From NCBI GenBank assembly GCA_036924085.1, contig JAVGWX010000013.1, positions 45,999,175-46,063,174 of the forward strand: DNA of 64,000 nucleotides, given 5' to 3'. The DNA is from Ariolimax columbianus. Lineage: Eukaryota > Mollusca > Gastropoda > Stylommatophora > Arionidae. The notes below the pieces were generated by a model that saw only the letters and a program-made list of their open reading frames with translations, was not told the origin of the DNA and searched no databases. Numbering within the stretch: the stretch's first letter is position 1; each line of letters opens with the position of its first letter. The translations under genes were made by a program, and so were the position numbers. Shown here piece after piece: positions 43,885 to 55,021 of this stretch.

Positions 43885-44215
43885 CTTCTTCTTCTTCATC
43901 GTACGCAGTCAGACAGTAACCATTATTTTTTCGAAAAAAGCAGCGGTCATCCTGAGGCTGTCGACACTGCCATAGAGCTTGTCCAGTGTTGCCACTGGTG
44001 ATGGCCACATCTGCTCTCTCTGATCCTCGTATGTCGGGCAGTTTTGCAGCAAATGTTCAGCGGGCATTTTCCCGGTACCACACGGGCATTCGTCAGTGCC
44101 ACCTATCCTCAATTTGTTGAATAAGTGGTACCTCAGTTTATTGTGGCCAGTGCGATGTCTGAAGACCACGACCTGCTCTCTTCTGTTCAACTGGTAATAG
44201 ATTGTGGCCATTCAA
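43885..44215 (-). mobile_element. I/Jockey-like LINE 3' end, reverse
   Basis: Minus-strand frame 44211-43909 (100 codons): 'YYQLNRREQVVVFRHRTGHN', 'TDECPCGTGKMPAEHLLQNC', 'PTYEDQREQMWPSP', 'LYGSVDSLRMTAAFFEKIMV'. Same as the end of the 62590-59165 element. It ends (minus strand) in a GAAGAA tail near 43885. Confidence 0.9.
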
Positions 44216-44604
44216 CAACAACTCTTTTCAGCTAGGCAGAGCCAAATTGGTCTAGTAGAAAATAGAAAAATTGAACCAATCAGACTAAAGTCGTCCAATT
44301 AACACTAGTGTCGACCATTGTTGCACAGCAATGAACTCTCCTTGGTTAGAACGGCAAAACTATAACCGAACATTAGAGACACATGACACTACTGTTTTCT
44401 CAAAACGGCGCTTGATTCAGATGCGTTTTCAATTTTTTAAGAATTTTTCAGAAGTGGCTTAAAAGTTATGGATTTTTTGCTTCAGAAATAATTGATTATT
44501 TGATCAGTGAAATGATCATGCATCTGAATTACTCATGAATTTTTCAATACAAACCCGATTCAGACTTTGACTGGATACACAATGCTTATTCTTTGTTTAT
44601 TCAT
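44216..44604. other. UBR intron sequence, nothing recognised
   Basis: No repeat match or coding signal. Confidence 0.35.
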
Positions 44605-45372
44605 TCATACTCAAACTCCTGCTACCAAGCACTGAAAAGGACTTAGTAGCATCAGAGAGGGGATATAGACATGCTGGAGAGAATACAAAAAAGAGCGACA
44701 AAGCTGATAGTGGGATTCCAGAATTACAGTTATGAAGAAAGATTAAAAAGAACTGGCCATCAGTGTCTAGAAGAGAGAAGAATTCGTGGTGACTTAATAC
44801 AGGTGTATAAGATGATCAGAGGAATGGATAAAGTAGACTAAAACAAGTTTTTTAAAGTACAACCACCAACAAGGACAAGAGGGCACAGCTACAAGTTGAC
44901 TAAGGAGAGGTCCAGATTAGATATTAGGAAGTATTTCTTTAGCCAGAGAGTAGTGAATGCTTGGAATGCATTGCCAAGTGAGGTGGTGGAGGCTGGGACG
45001 GTCAATGCATTTAAGAACAGATTGGATGCGTACAGCTTCTAGAGGAAGGTGATGTAAATGGAACTGGTTGTATACAGACTCTGCAGAGTCTTCTAAACCA
45101 GTATAAAGACGTTAAGTTAAGTTAAGCTTAACTTAAGTTAAGCAAGGGTCTGGAGAACGGAATACTTGACTGGTATTTGCACCTTTCGGTTCGACTTCAG
45201 CAGGCCTTTTTGGGTGCATGGTTAGCCTTCCCTCTTTGATCCCTTCTCCTTAGCCAGTCTACCCTGTTGCAGCCTGTTATTCAGGATCACCGCGTGGAGG
45301 TGTAGAAGGGTCTTGGCAGCTCTGGTCCGCTAGTAGTCAGCTATGGGTTGCTGACAGCTGCAGCGGAACCAC
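44605..45372 (-). mobile_element. SINE family A, reverse, split by a CR1/L2-like LINE
   Basis: 3' end of the SINE at 44605-44651 ('ctgctaccaagcactgaaaa'). The rest at about 45146-45372 runs from 'ggtctggagaacggaatac' through the shared domain to 'ggttgctgacagctgcag'. The gap is filled by the LINE. Confidence 0.82.
44652..45140 (+). mobile_element. CR1/L2-like LINE copy in SINE A
   Basis: Matches 34160-34618 from 'ggggatatagacatgctgga' to 'accagtataaagacgttaag', then a TTAAG-repeat tail that turns into a palindrome (gttaagcttaacttaagtta) at 45118-45143. Confidence 0.88.
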
Positions 45373-45667
45373 TTCTATGACCGGGTTTCAAACACCAAAA
45401 GGCACCCGACGGACAGGCCTAGAAAGCACACTCATCATGTTGAACTATCATACTTCGGTCATATTTGGCCCCCCCCCCCCCCCCCCCCCCCGTTAGGTCA
45501 AATCGAAAAGACATCATTTTCATTGTCATTGCATGAAGCCCCGGTACTCAGTCCCTTATCCTGTTGGTGCAACGGGTCCTTATCTTCTAAGCAGGCTACC
45601 TACCTGTAGAAGATTGCTCCCTCAGATTAGCAAATCAAACATAAATTTACAGACCACCTTCTCTCAC

Positions 45668-45769
45668 CTGAGTTCTTGATCTGTTTCTCCGTACATGTCC
45701 AGGTAAGGTGCAGGTAGAAAACAGCCTCGGATTTTGTTTGACAATAGGAGAACTTGACAGTCACGAACT
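45668..45769 (-). CDS. UBR1/UBR2-like E3 ubiquitin ligase, penultimate coding exon
   Basis: 102-bp exon, acceptor cttctacaacag before 45769, donor gtgaga after 45668. Translation 'VRDCQVLLLSNKIRGCFLPA' plus 'PYLDMYGETDQEL'. The block GCF.PAPYLD.YGETD is a signature of the UBR1/UBR2 C-terminal domain, just before RGNPL. Phases join to both neighbours (AG/A on each side). A LINE fragment begins about 25 bases upstream of the acceptor in gene direction. Confidence 0.95.
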
Positions 45770-45794
45770 CTGTTGTAGAAGATGAAACAGGTCT

Positions 45795-46830
45795 ACATTG
45801 ACAGCTACATACATGCCTATATTTGCTATTTTACTGCAGCATCCAGACATCCTCGAAACCGAAATTTGCAAAGCACTCATTCCAGAACAATCGATACCGA
45901 GCCAGGACAGATCCAAAATAATTTTGAAGGTTCCAGGGATATCGAAGAAAAGTGAGCAGTCAGCAACAAAACCACAAAATCCACATTCTACACGAACTCA
46001 AGAGACAGTATCCTAGCAACTCCTGGACATATGTGCACACAGATGGATCGGCCACGGAGAGCGCAAAAAGGGGGGCAGCGGAATCTATACTGCACAATCT
46101 AATGATAAAATAGAAAACCACTTCATACCAGCAGGAGATACCTGTACCAATTTCAGAGCTGAAGCAACAGCTGTACATGCAGCATCTCAGATTCTTATCA
46201 GTCAAAACACAACTAAAAGAAAAACAGTCATTCTAACAGACTCCAGGAGTGTACTCCAAGCCATCTCAAGCCCCAAACAAGATAGACTCTGATACAAAAT
46301 AAAATATAACATTGGATTGCTGTTCCAGCCAAAAGTGGGATCTATGGAAACGAGAAGGCAAATGAGCTTACAACAGCCGGAAGTGGTGGCACGCAGACTG
46401 GCCATACACAGAGCTATACAAAAGCAAAGACACTCATAAAACAATCCATGAGGACGGTATGGAGACACCAGCCTAAAAAATACAAGTCAGAAAATGACAT
46501 CTCAGACATACTTGGCAGAGATGGCAAGACAAAAATCTTCAACCTCAGAAAGGGGAAATTGCAGACTCAAGACCCACCTCCCCAGAATTGGTCTTACAGG
46601 CACCGCCACATGCGGTTACGGAGTACCCAAGCAAACACCAGAACATATCCTGCAGGACTGACCCACTTATGCAGAGCAAACAGAGGTAGTCTCGCTCGGT
46701 GGAGCGACCATGCTTGAAAAGCTGTACGAGACTAACACAGACCTGAAACCCACAGTCTCCTTCATGAACCTCATTAGGCTTGAAGCATAGCATCAGATGA
46801 TCGAAGTAGATGAAGAAGAAGAAGTTAGTT
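45795..46830 (+). mobile_element. I/Jockey-like LINE, RNase H to 3' end
   Basis: Frameshifted plus-strand text contains an RNase H domain ('YVHTDGSA', then 'TNFRAEATAVHAASQILISQ', 'TVILTDSRSVLQAISSP'). The catalytic D-E-D order is visible: DGS, RAEA, TDS. The Cys/His C-terminus follows (GTATCGYGVPKQTPEHILQD). The end 'gaagtagatgaagaagaaga' is the tail. Same family as 6290-6768. It lies in a UBR intron, opposite strand to the gene. Confidence 0.88.
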
Positions 46831-46989
46831 TTCTTCTATCCCTACCTCTATTTCCCTATCCATCTTTTCATGCTAAGTCAACCTTTATTCTATCACATCA
46901 ACTTCCAGACATCACATTGATTTTCTTCTGTCTTGTCATCTATGTTATTCAAGTCAGTCGCTCGTCGTTCTATGGGGTGCTTCTTCTTC

Positions 46990-47175
46990 TAAGATCCATA
47001 GACGAGGCTGAAGATACAGCACAGTAAATGAGTCAACTGCATCAGGGTCAGTGAACCAGAACTAACCAAGGCCCTATTCCACCTGCAAGTTACGGCCTTG
47101 GAAATAGGCAGCACTAGTAATACTACGACGCAACGCCACAATGTCCTTTACAGGATAAACCCAGAAGAAGAAGAG
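46990..47175 (+). mobile_element. SINE family B, internally deleted
   Basis: 'gggtcagtgaaccagaacta', 'aaggccctattccacctgca', then a jump past the shared domain to 'actacgacgcaacgccacaa' and 'gataaacccagaagaagaag'. Confidence 0.7.
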
Positions 47176-47219
47176 GATCCTTGGTCAGTGACAATCATGC
47201 TTTGTGGAGTTTTTAAGAG

Positions 47220-47605
47220 CAGTATTAACTACATTTGTAAGGGAAAATAGCAGATTTGACGATCTTGTAAGAAACACTATCGGCGTTCTGTGACGATTTT
47301 CACATTCTGACAGTCCCGATTCCTCGCGAAATGGGAAAAAATCTAAATGTTGGCGTTTTTTTTACAATTTTCACATTCATTTTCTTGTATCTCATAAACT
47401 AACACACACACATTAAAAACAATAACACCAAGTAATTATTTATTTATTTATGTCTCTACACACAAGCAAATCATATTTATACAACAACAAACCAAAAAAA
47501 ATACAGATTTTCAAAGTGAACAACCTAGAAAAATGTGACGTGCTGAAAAATAATTCAGTGGCTGTAGGAACTTCCGTACTTTTGTAATTCAGGGCTCCAA
47601 AGGTT
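47220..47605 (+). repeat. R4 fragment
   Basis: Shares 'cttgtatctcataaactaac', 'tttatttatgtctctacaca' and 'gctgaaaaataattcag' with 49100-49540 and 52940-53110. Confidence 0.5.
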
Positions 47606-48249
47606 CATACCTACTTTTTCTGTGTTTTTCGGTTGTAATTGTTTATCATTCAATAGATGATTGCTAAGATTGTGTTTGATCTTTCTTGAGATGTCTTAAT
47701 TTCACGAGCAGCGAATCAAAATCAGGTTTTTCTTCAGGCTCGAGAAGGCGTTTACAAAGACTCACAAAATATTAAAACACATTTATTGGGGGTCATTGCA
47801 TGAGCCTTTGCATGCTATAAATAGATTCAGCAATTTAAAGATGGTCGGTAGTCAAAATATGACAACTTGAGTTGAGGACGCCCTACATCATCTGACTCTG
47901 ATCATAATTGCCCGGGTTCGTGAGATGGTGAGTTCCAATCATCGTCAGGAAATATTCATGATATTCTAACAGAACCGTCCAGAACAAAAAAACATAGTTG
48001 TTGAGAAAAAACTTGTGATTCCTCTACCAGAACAATATGCCAGCGTACAGATCACAACCTGTTAGAGAATTTTTGGCAAAAACTAAGACAAGTGTGCTCA
48101 TTGACTTGACACAGCAGACTTTTTTCTTTTTCCTAAACTGAAATTCAGCTTGAAAGAACAACAATTTCTGACCTTTGAATAAATTAAAGGACAATTCTAC
48201 ACAAGATCCCAACAAAATGCTTTTCAGGACTGCTTCCTGAAGTCGCATA
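47606..48249. other. UBR intron sequence, nothing recognised
   Basis: No coding or clear repeat signal. A 77-codon minus-strand frame near 48257-48024 has no recognised domain. Confidence 0.35.
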
Positions 48250-48406
48250 TTAACCATTACCGTTCTAGCATTGTGAGATTATGCCGATTTGACTTCGTTT
48301 CACTGGCGTTACAAGCTGTCAGCTCTAGTGTCATTGCTTTATCGTATATAAACTACCGAGTTAATGCTATAGTAATGGCTGAACATACTGCTCTTTTCTT
48401 CTTCTT

Positions 48407-48744
48407 CTTTCGTTCTCAATCTTCCGCTACCAAACCCTGAAATGGCTTAAGTAGCAGAATGTAGTCCAGAGAACAGAATGCGTTGTCGTAGTTTACAGCT
48501 TGACTGCGATATCTGCACCTTTCGGTCCAACACATCCGACTTCAGCAAGCATTTTTTGAGTACCGGGTCAGCATTCCCTCTTCGATCCCTTCTCTTTAGC
48601 CAGTCTGCCCTGTTGCAGCCTGTTATCCAGGATCACCACGTGGAGGTGTAGAAGGGTCTTGGCAGCTCTGGTTCGCTGGCCCTGACGCTAGCAGTCAGCT
48701 ACGGGTCGCTGACCACTGCAGCTAATGCGCTGCTCAGCATCTTG
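48407..48744 (-). mobile_element. SINE family A, full-length, with 14-bp target duplication
   Basis: Minus strand starts ggatcaagatgctgagcagc and ends gaacgaaagaagaagaag. catactgctctttt occurs on both sides (about 48393-48406 and 48755). The related empty site is visible at 52593 ('aatactgctcttttgatta'). This defines a full-length element of about 340 bp with a (GAA)n tail. Confidence 0.93.
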
Positions 48745-49202
48745 ATCCCATACTGCTCTTTTGATTGTAGAGAGTTCCAACTTCCTTCATGTACAACGGT
48801 TAGACGAAAACAATGGTGATTTTTATATTTGTTTTAGATTTTGGAAAGGATTTCTTAATTTTTCCGCTTGGATTTGAAGATTCCCCAATTATTGAGAATG
48901 GGAGAGTTCCTGCAACTGATTTTTCTGAGGAAGATCTATTTAGTTTGTTTATGAAGATACAATAATTATGTTTATAGTAGAAGTGACAGACATAGCCATT
49001 GTGGTAAACATCGATTGTAGTATTAGTACGTTTTTATGACCAACGAATGCCGCTAGCGGGTGACTCTATATGTTTGTGCTATTTTTCACCACTATCACCT
49101 TCATCTTCTTGTATCTCAGAAACTTACACACAAAAACACCAGCAGATTCTTTATTAATATATGTCTCTAGACACACACAATAAAATAAATGTAGTTTTTC
49201 TG

Positions 49203-49445
49203 TGCATTTGCCTTATTTCTCTATTCCCCAAGGCGGTGTGCGTTGCACTGTTTTTATTTTGCACCTGTCGGCCCAGTGCATCCGACTTCAGTATGCATTT
49301 TATGTAAGGGTCTGCTTCCTCCTACATTTTCTAAGGGTTTGCTTCCCCGAGGTAATTGCCGGTGCTGTGATGAGGAGCGAAACCAGCACCTTCGCATTGT
49401 GAGCAATGTCACTTAACCACTAGCCCACGCCGTCCCTCAAAAAAA
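49203..49445 (-). mobile_element. tRNA-derived SINE family S1, copy 3
   Basis: Minus strand: gacggcgtgggctagtggtt (A-box) then a decayed B-box (ggtttcgctcc), the body 'tgaagtcggatgcactgggc' and 'gtgcaacgcacaccgcc'. Inserted in R4; R4 text resumes on both sides. Confidence 0.9.
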
Positions 49446-49666
49446 AAAAATTTAAAAAAAAAGGATTAGAGGTTCTCAAAATCAACAATCATGTTGTGAT
49501 CTGACATGTTGAAAATTGTATAATCTGGAAAGCTAAAGGTTAAAAGACGAGGAGAGTATTTCGAAGGAGATAAGACTGACTGGGTTCCATGTAAATCTGA
49601 AAAAAAGTTCTGGAACTATTGGAACAGATCTTGTATGTATATTTCGATTGTCAAAGTCCAGTTTAC

Positions 49667-49837
49667 CTGAGAAAGATGCCACTGTTGGCCCCGCAGCGAT
49701 ATGCATGCTCTGTGGCAGCACCAACATGCTGATCCTCCAGCTCAGTCTGGCAGCAGTAGCTCTGAGAGCACAGCATGCGCCCGCACACCAGGCAGCGAGT
49801 GGGAGCACGGCTGTCATCGCCATCAGACTTAGGGCAC
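49667..49837 (-). CDS. UBR1/UBR2-like E3 ubiquitin ligase, exon with C-terminal zinc-binding core
   Basis: 171-bp exon, acceptor gtattttgcag before 49837 and donor gtaaac after 49667. Translation 'CPKSDGDDSRAPTRCLVCGR', 'MLCSQSYCCQTELEDQHVGA', 'ATEHAYRCGANSGIFL'. The Cys/His pattern (CP.S, CL.CG..LCSQSYCCQTEL, G..T.H...CG...GIFLR) is that of UBR1 and UBR2; UBR3-type proteins differ here. This is the zinc-binding C-terminal cap of these ligases. Frames join to both neighbours. Confidence 0.96.
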
Positions 49838-50539
49838 CTGCAAAATACAACAAACAAAAACTATTATTACAATATCCATTCCTATTGCTGTGGCTAACTT
49901 GGCGTAATTATACATTTAAAAAAAATTAAGTAAAGATCCCGTTAACATGCCAGGAGAGACAGAATGTGAGACAATGACATTTGACGTATCGTCGGCACTA
50001 CATCTTGTGTAGCGTACATTTCTAGGCACAAAACACATTGGTTTGGTCATCTCATCAACTTCCATTAAGGCTTTCAATGCTGATAGATCTGGCTACAGGG
50101 CGTCCACAAGGCAGGTGGATAGATGACATTAGAGTGATTGTGCAATGACAAGTCTAACAATGACTGATGCAACGCACTTGGGGCAGAACAGATGACTAAG
50201 TTCCCCACGACGCTTAAAGGCATAAGTGGAAAGTGAACTAACTAACTACACGACAGTGTGGCATATTAGGAATATAGTGTTTGGCCCATATTTTTCTTCA
50301 CCAGCAACACACTAGAGGTGATGTGGTCAGCCTTTACTTTCTCCGATTATTCTGGTACCAAATTTTTGGAGCTGGGATCTCAGGAGCCATTTTGCAATTG
50401 GATAATATCCAGCATTAATTGGGGACCAAACCCCAATCGCTGGGCTGGGCAGTCAGTGTCCTAACCACTGCTTTAAACCACATTAAACCGATACCCCAGC
50501 AGATGATCGATATGAAGGCCAGGGCTCACACCTTCAATA
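49838..50539. other. UBR intron; possible unknown repeat near 50010-50240
   Basis: Nothing recognised as coding. The segment with 'gggcgtccacaaggcaggtg' resembles a LINE 3' region (RGRPQGRW-like reading) but is too decayed to assign. Confidence 0.35.
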
Positions 50540-50970
50540 GCACGTACATTCTAGGAATGTATATGTGTGCGAGATTTCTAGGCTATGCAAATCAGACGAA
50601 AAGAAGCTCAGAATTACCGAAAAATCAATTGAGCATAGGGTCCTAAATATCTCCCTAAGAGACCATATCCAAAACATCGTCATCCGCAACCAAACTGAGT
50701 TCCAGGATATGGTCGATTCTGCATCAATATCAAAATACGGATGGGCTGACCATGTGGTCCGCATGATTGACGATAGATGAACGAGGAGGGTGTCTTTCTG
50801 ATGGCCATACAACTTCAACTGCCCACTTGGCCGCCCGCGACAAGATGGAGAGATGATCTGCACCAGGCCTTTGGACCGTCATGGTACTCCAAGACGAAGG
50901 ACAGGCACAGATTCAAGCAGCTTATGGCTACCTGGCATGAGGCAACCTTGCCTGATTGAATATAATAAAT
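50540..50970 (+). mobile_element. RTE-like LINE C-terminal fragment
   Basis: Plus-strand frame: 'KLRITEKSIEHRVLNISLRD', 'SASISKYGWADHVVRMIDDR', stop, then by frameshift 'LGRPRQDGEM' and 'QLMATWHEATLPD' with a stop. This is the classic W.GH..R..D.R.T.R...W.P....GRP..RW C-terminus of RTE/endonuclease LINEs. It belongs to a different family from the 16170 fragment. Confidence 0.82.
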
Positions 50971-51079
50971 ACCAGGATTCAAGTAAGTAAGCATATGCGA
51001 ACCCCAGTGATGATTACACAAATAGTGGTGTTAAATTATGATTGAAGGATATGCAAAATGATGGATAACAGGAGAACTA

Positions 51080-51312
51080 CTGTATAAATCTGCGTGGCCT
51101 GGGGGTGAAACTTGCTCAGTTTTAACAATCCCAATGCACCGGGTTCGATTCCCACTGTGCCCAGTTTGGCAGACACTAGGTTCGATTTTCGAGCGACGGC
51201 TCCTCCACTAGCTGAAAGTAATGGCACTGTACTGCACACTTGCCAAGAAACTTATAACAGTCAAATATTTAGGTGGCGGTTGTAAGAAGCAACGTTCTGT
51301 AAAGGACATGCT
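51080..51312 (+). mobile_element. tRNA-derived SINE family S7, copy with head
   Basis: gcgtggcctgggggtgaaac (A-box region) and accgggttcgattccc (perfect B-box) lead into a body shared with 19520-19655. Confidence 0.78.
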
Positions 51313-51336
51313 GTATAACTCAAAGAAGTTACTTAC

Positions 51337-51474
51337 GTAAACGTGGAGGCCTCATTGATCAGGAGGCTGTAATCATGTGGCAGATCAATCAGCTGGTTGA
51401 GCTTCAGTGGGTAGTGGATGATGGCCTCACTGCTGGCAGACAAACGCTCTCTCATGCTCTGGCTGCAGCACCAA
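51337..51474 (-). CDS. UBR1/UBR2-like E3 ubiquitin ligase, internal exon
   Basis: 138-bp exon, acceptor aatcttgttgcag before 51474, donor gtaagt after 51337. Translation 'WCCSQSMRERLSASSEAIIH', 'YPLKLNQLIDLPHDYSLLIN', 'EASTF'. The block RYP....LIDLP.DYS.LIN.AS.F is diagnostic of UBR1/UBR2 and precedes the zinc-binding cap. Joins upstream through a split AG/T Ser codon. Confidence 0.95.
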
Positions 51475-51689
51475 CTGCAACAAGATTCATTCCAAATGAT
51501 CAGATCCTGTCATTCTCTAAGCTTATAAGACTGCATTATAACCATTGCGTCAGTTACTTCTCTATATTTCTTTCTCTATATATCTTCAGTCCACATGTGC
51601 CATTAGACTTTTTGGAGAGGTGTCACCTCTCTTGTTTCATATTTATTTTAGCCCCTGAAATATGATCGCCTTTTTTGGGACTGGTGGTG

Positions 51690-52040
51690 GTGGAAGCGTA
51701 AATTAGAGCACGGTATACCCAAAGCCTGTCAGGTGCCATCTATGCCGCTCCACTAACCACATAACCAAGACCTGATGTTATAGCCGCACTGTCCCCTTTT
51801 TGTGACATACTCTCTGTGGGGCGAGAGTCCCTAGAATAATTTGAGTAGATTTTAAACTTGAATTTTGACCGAACAGCGGCTGTTAGGCCTACTCTTTTCG
51901 ATTTTCAACTGCCAAGAGATTTTTAACGTGCCCTCCACCGGATGATCCATGTGAAAAAAATCCCTGTCTTCACTGTGATTTGAACTTGTGACGATCAGCG
52001 CCCGAGGCGAACACCATACCTCGAGACCACTCGGACCCCA
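51690..52040 (-). mobile_element. tRNA-derived SINE family S3, copy 4
   Basis: Minus-strand head 'gtggtctcgaggtatggtgt' and a decayed B-box (cacaagttcaaatcac), then the body 'agggatttttttcacatgga'. The part with 'ggtagtgagatcgg' is deleted. Confidence 0.78.
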
Positions 52041-52259
52041 TAATTTCCTGAATTAATACAGGGTTGAGTTCAACAATAATTGAATAAATTGTTGCTGACT
52101 GTTTTCATTCAGACACTAGTGACTGTTCATTCATTCATTTGCCATTTCGCTCCTGTGTGAAGCACAGGCCATCACTCCATTTAACCATAAAGGCTCCTGC
52201 ACCACTGCTTCATACACAAATTTAAGTTTCACTGCTAGCGTCACTGCATGGCGATGGTG

Positions 52260-53150
52260 TGAACAGTCACTGATTTATTGTGCATAAACATCCGGGTTAA
52301 TGCTATAGAAATGGCTGAACATATGGGCATTTGAATTAAAAATAGACTTACCTTTACTTTGCCATCGTTGTGAAATTGAGACTGACAAAAATTTTCGTTT
52401 CATGACCAATGACATTGCACGGTAGCGTTACAGATTGTCGGGTTGTGTTAAAACATCCATGCTAACCTTTTCCGTTCCTACGGAGTGAGATTACGATGAT
52501 TTGGCTCTGTTCCACTGGCGTTGCACACCGCCAACTCTAGGGTCATCGCTTTATCATATATAAACTACTGGGTTAATGTCATAGTAACAGTTGAAAATAC
52601 TGCTCTTTTGATTATAGAGAGTTCTAACTTCCTTCATGTACAACGGTTAGACGAAAACAGTGATTTTTTAATTTGTTTTAGATTTTAGATGGGATTTCTT
52701 AATTTTTCCGCTTGGATTTGAAGATTCATCCATTATTGAGAATGGGGGAGTTAAGTTTCTGCAACAGATTTTTCTGAGATAGATCTATTTAATTTGTTTA
52801 TGTAGATACAATAATTATGTTTATAGTAGAAGTGACAGACATTGCCATAGTATTAGTAATTATTTTGGCTAATTTTTTTTTCTAACCAAGAGACGGGTGA
52901 GTCTATATGTTTGTGCTATTTTTCATAACTATCACTTTCATCTTCTTCAATCTTAGAAACTAACAATCACACAATAACACTTTATTTATATATGTCTCTA
53001 GACATCTTAAAAAAAATAATTTTTTTACAAATAAATTAGAGGTTCTCAAAATCAGCAACCACATCTGGGCATGACATGCTGAAAAATTATTAAGCTGCAG
53101 GAAATAGATGTAATTTTGGAATCTGGTACGATAAAGGTTAAACTCAAATT
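52260..53150 (+). repeat. R4 copy, uninterrupted
   Basis: Aligns to the 48250 copy from 'actctagggtcatcgcttta' onward. The motif '.gggttaatg.catag.aa...gctgaacat' occurs twice (52296 and 52572), so part of R4 is itself duplicated here. Confidence 0.72.
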
Positions 53151-53186
53151 TAGCCTTGGTAAATCTTAATACTTAATTAACATTAC

Positions 53187-53295
53187 CTTTTGATCAGTGA
53201 GCTAGTGGTGTTGCCTTGACTAGTGAAGAGGTCTGGTAGATTTATTGGCAGGGCCAGGTACTGACACAGGTGAGAGAACTCATGGCTGTTCTTAC
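53187..53295 (-). CDS. UBR1/UBR2-like E3 ubiquitin ligase, internal exon
   Basis: 109-bp exon, acceptor ctttgtccaacag before 53295, donor gtaatg after 53187 (non-optimal but GT). Translation 'KNSHEFSHLCQYLALPINLP' plus 'DLFTSQGNTTSSLIK'. It fits the UBR1/UBR2 block where F..LC.YL.LP.NL..LF is conserved. Frame joins both neighbours, including the exact length needed. Confidence 0.92.
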
Positions 53296-53877
53296 CTGTT
53301 GGACAAAGCGATTACATCAATAAATATTTGGATATCCACTGGATAAAAAACACATTCACACAGATTTTGCTCTATTACTTCTTACCATCTTTAGCAAAAC
53401 AATTTGCATACCACCACAAGCAATCTACGCTGGATTTGGATTGACCAATCCTCAGAAGAGACCCTGTTAAATTATCAGAACTGGTATTGAACCCAGAAGG
53501 AATGCGAAATAAAGCTGACGTAACAACTTGGCAAAACGGAAAAAGTCAAAATGGAAATCCTGAAGCTGAGCTGAGGCTGCATATGAAAGATGACTACAGA
53601 ACTAACAAAGTGGAGGAAGTGTGTTGCTGCTTTGAACGGTGCAACCAGGCATGATTGACCATTACTTAAGTTATCGACTAAGGTTACAGGAAAAAAAAGA
53701 TGGAGCAAACGGCTACCACTCTAGCTGGTCCTTTACAGGAAGCATGTGTCAAAATGCTTAAAGCATTCTTGCAAAAGCTAGTTTCTGTTGCAAATAGTTG
53801 TACATAATGATGATAATGTTAACCCCGCATTTGGGCCATCCCTGTAGTGGTCAGTTTTTATAACAAATTTGTTGCTC
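53296..53877. other. UBR intron sequence, nothing recognised
   Basis: No repeat match in the window. Confidence 0.35.
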
Positions 53878-54660
53878 CCCAGGGTTCACACACTCAAACT
53901 TCACAACCCCAGGGTTTACACATCCAGGGTTCAAAAACCCAGAGTTTACACACCAAGAATTCACAGACCTAGGGTTCACATACTCAGAATTCACACACCC
54001 AAGAATTCCCACACCCAGGTTTCGCACACCAAGAATTCCCACACCCAGAGTTCACACACCCAGGGTTTACACACCAAGAATTCCCACACTAAGAATTCCC
54101 ACACACAGGGTTCCCACACCTAGAGTTCACACACCCAGGGTTTACACACCAAAAATTCTCACACACAGGGTTCACACACCCAGGGTTTACACACCAAGAA
54201 TTCCCACACACAGGGTTCACACACCCAGGGTTTACACACCAAGAATTCCCACACACAAGGTTCACACACCCAGGGTTTACACACCAAGAATTTCCACACA
54301 CAGGACTCCCACACCCAGGGTTTACACACCAAGAATTTCCACACACAGGGTTCCCACACCCAGGGTTTACACACCAAGAATTCCCACACCCAGAGTTCAC
54401 ACACCCAGGGTTTACACACCAGGAATTCCCACACACAGGGTTCACACACCCAGGGTTTACACACCAAAAATTCACAGATCCAGGGTTCACACACCAAGAA
54501 TTCACACACCCAGGGTTCACAGATCCAGGGTTTACACACCAAGAATACACACACCCAGTGTTTACACACCCAGGGTTTACACACCCAGGTTTCACACACC
54601 AAGAATTCACACATCCAGGGTTCACACACCGATGGCCCACACACCAAGAATTCACACAAC
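53878..54660. repeat. 15-bp minisatellite, about 50 units, in a UBR intron
   Basis: Units such as cccagggtttacaca, ccaagaattcccaca and cacagggttcacaca alternate in pairs and triples, giving higher-order units of 30-45 bp. The unit is a multiple of three, so two minus-strand frames of 188 and 166 codons (CVNPG/CVNSW repeats) stay open by chance. Confidence 0.96.
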
Positions 54661-55021
54661 CAGGATAATTAAACTCAACAAAATGTCAACAAATATAGAC
54701 AGGTCATTTACAAGGACAGAAGGACTAGATATGTATTTGTATTTGTTTAAAGACTTGAGCTCAACAGAAAGTTTTGATTGATTGATGAAATGGGAAACTG
54801 ATCTCCAGCAAGCTAGTTGGAGTGGAGACGGCAAACCCCGAATAGAACATTCTCCAAGTTTGTCAGCTCTGTGTGAGGAGCAGAGTGACAGGTCCTATAC
54901 TGGGATTTATGGGATAAAATGTATAGTCATGAGCCAAACCTGAGACAGACTGACAAGATTATGATGAAAATAGATGTGATTTTTTTAAAGGGATTAATTA
55001 GGCTTACTTCACCGAGCTTGT

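Larger units (their letters stand above)
48250..49545 (+). repeat. R4 copy carrying two SINE insertions
   Basis: R4 text at 48250-48407, 48745-49202 and 49446-49545 aligns in order with the uninterrupted copy at 52440-53130. The gaps are exactly the SINE A and S1 insertions. Confidence 0.82.
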
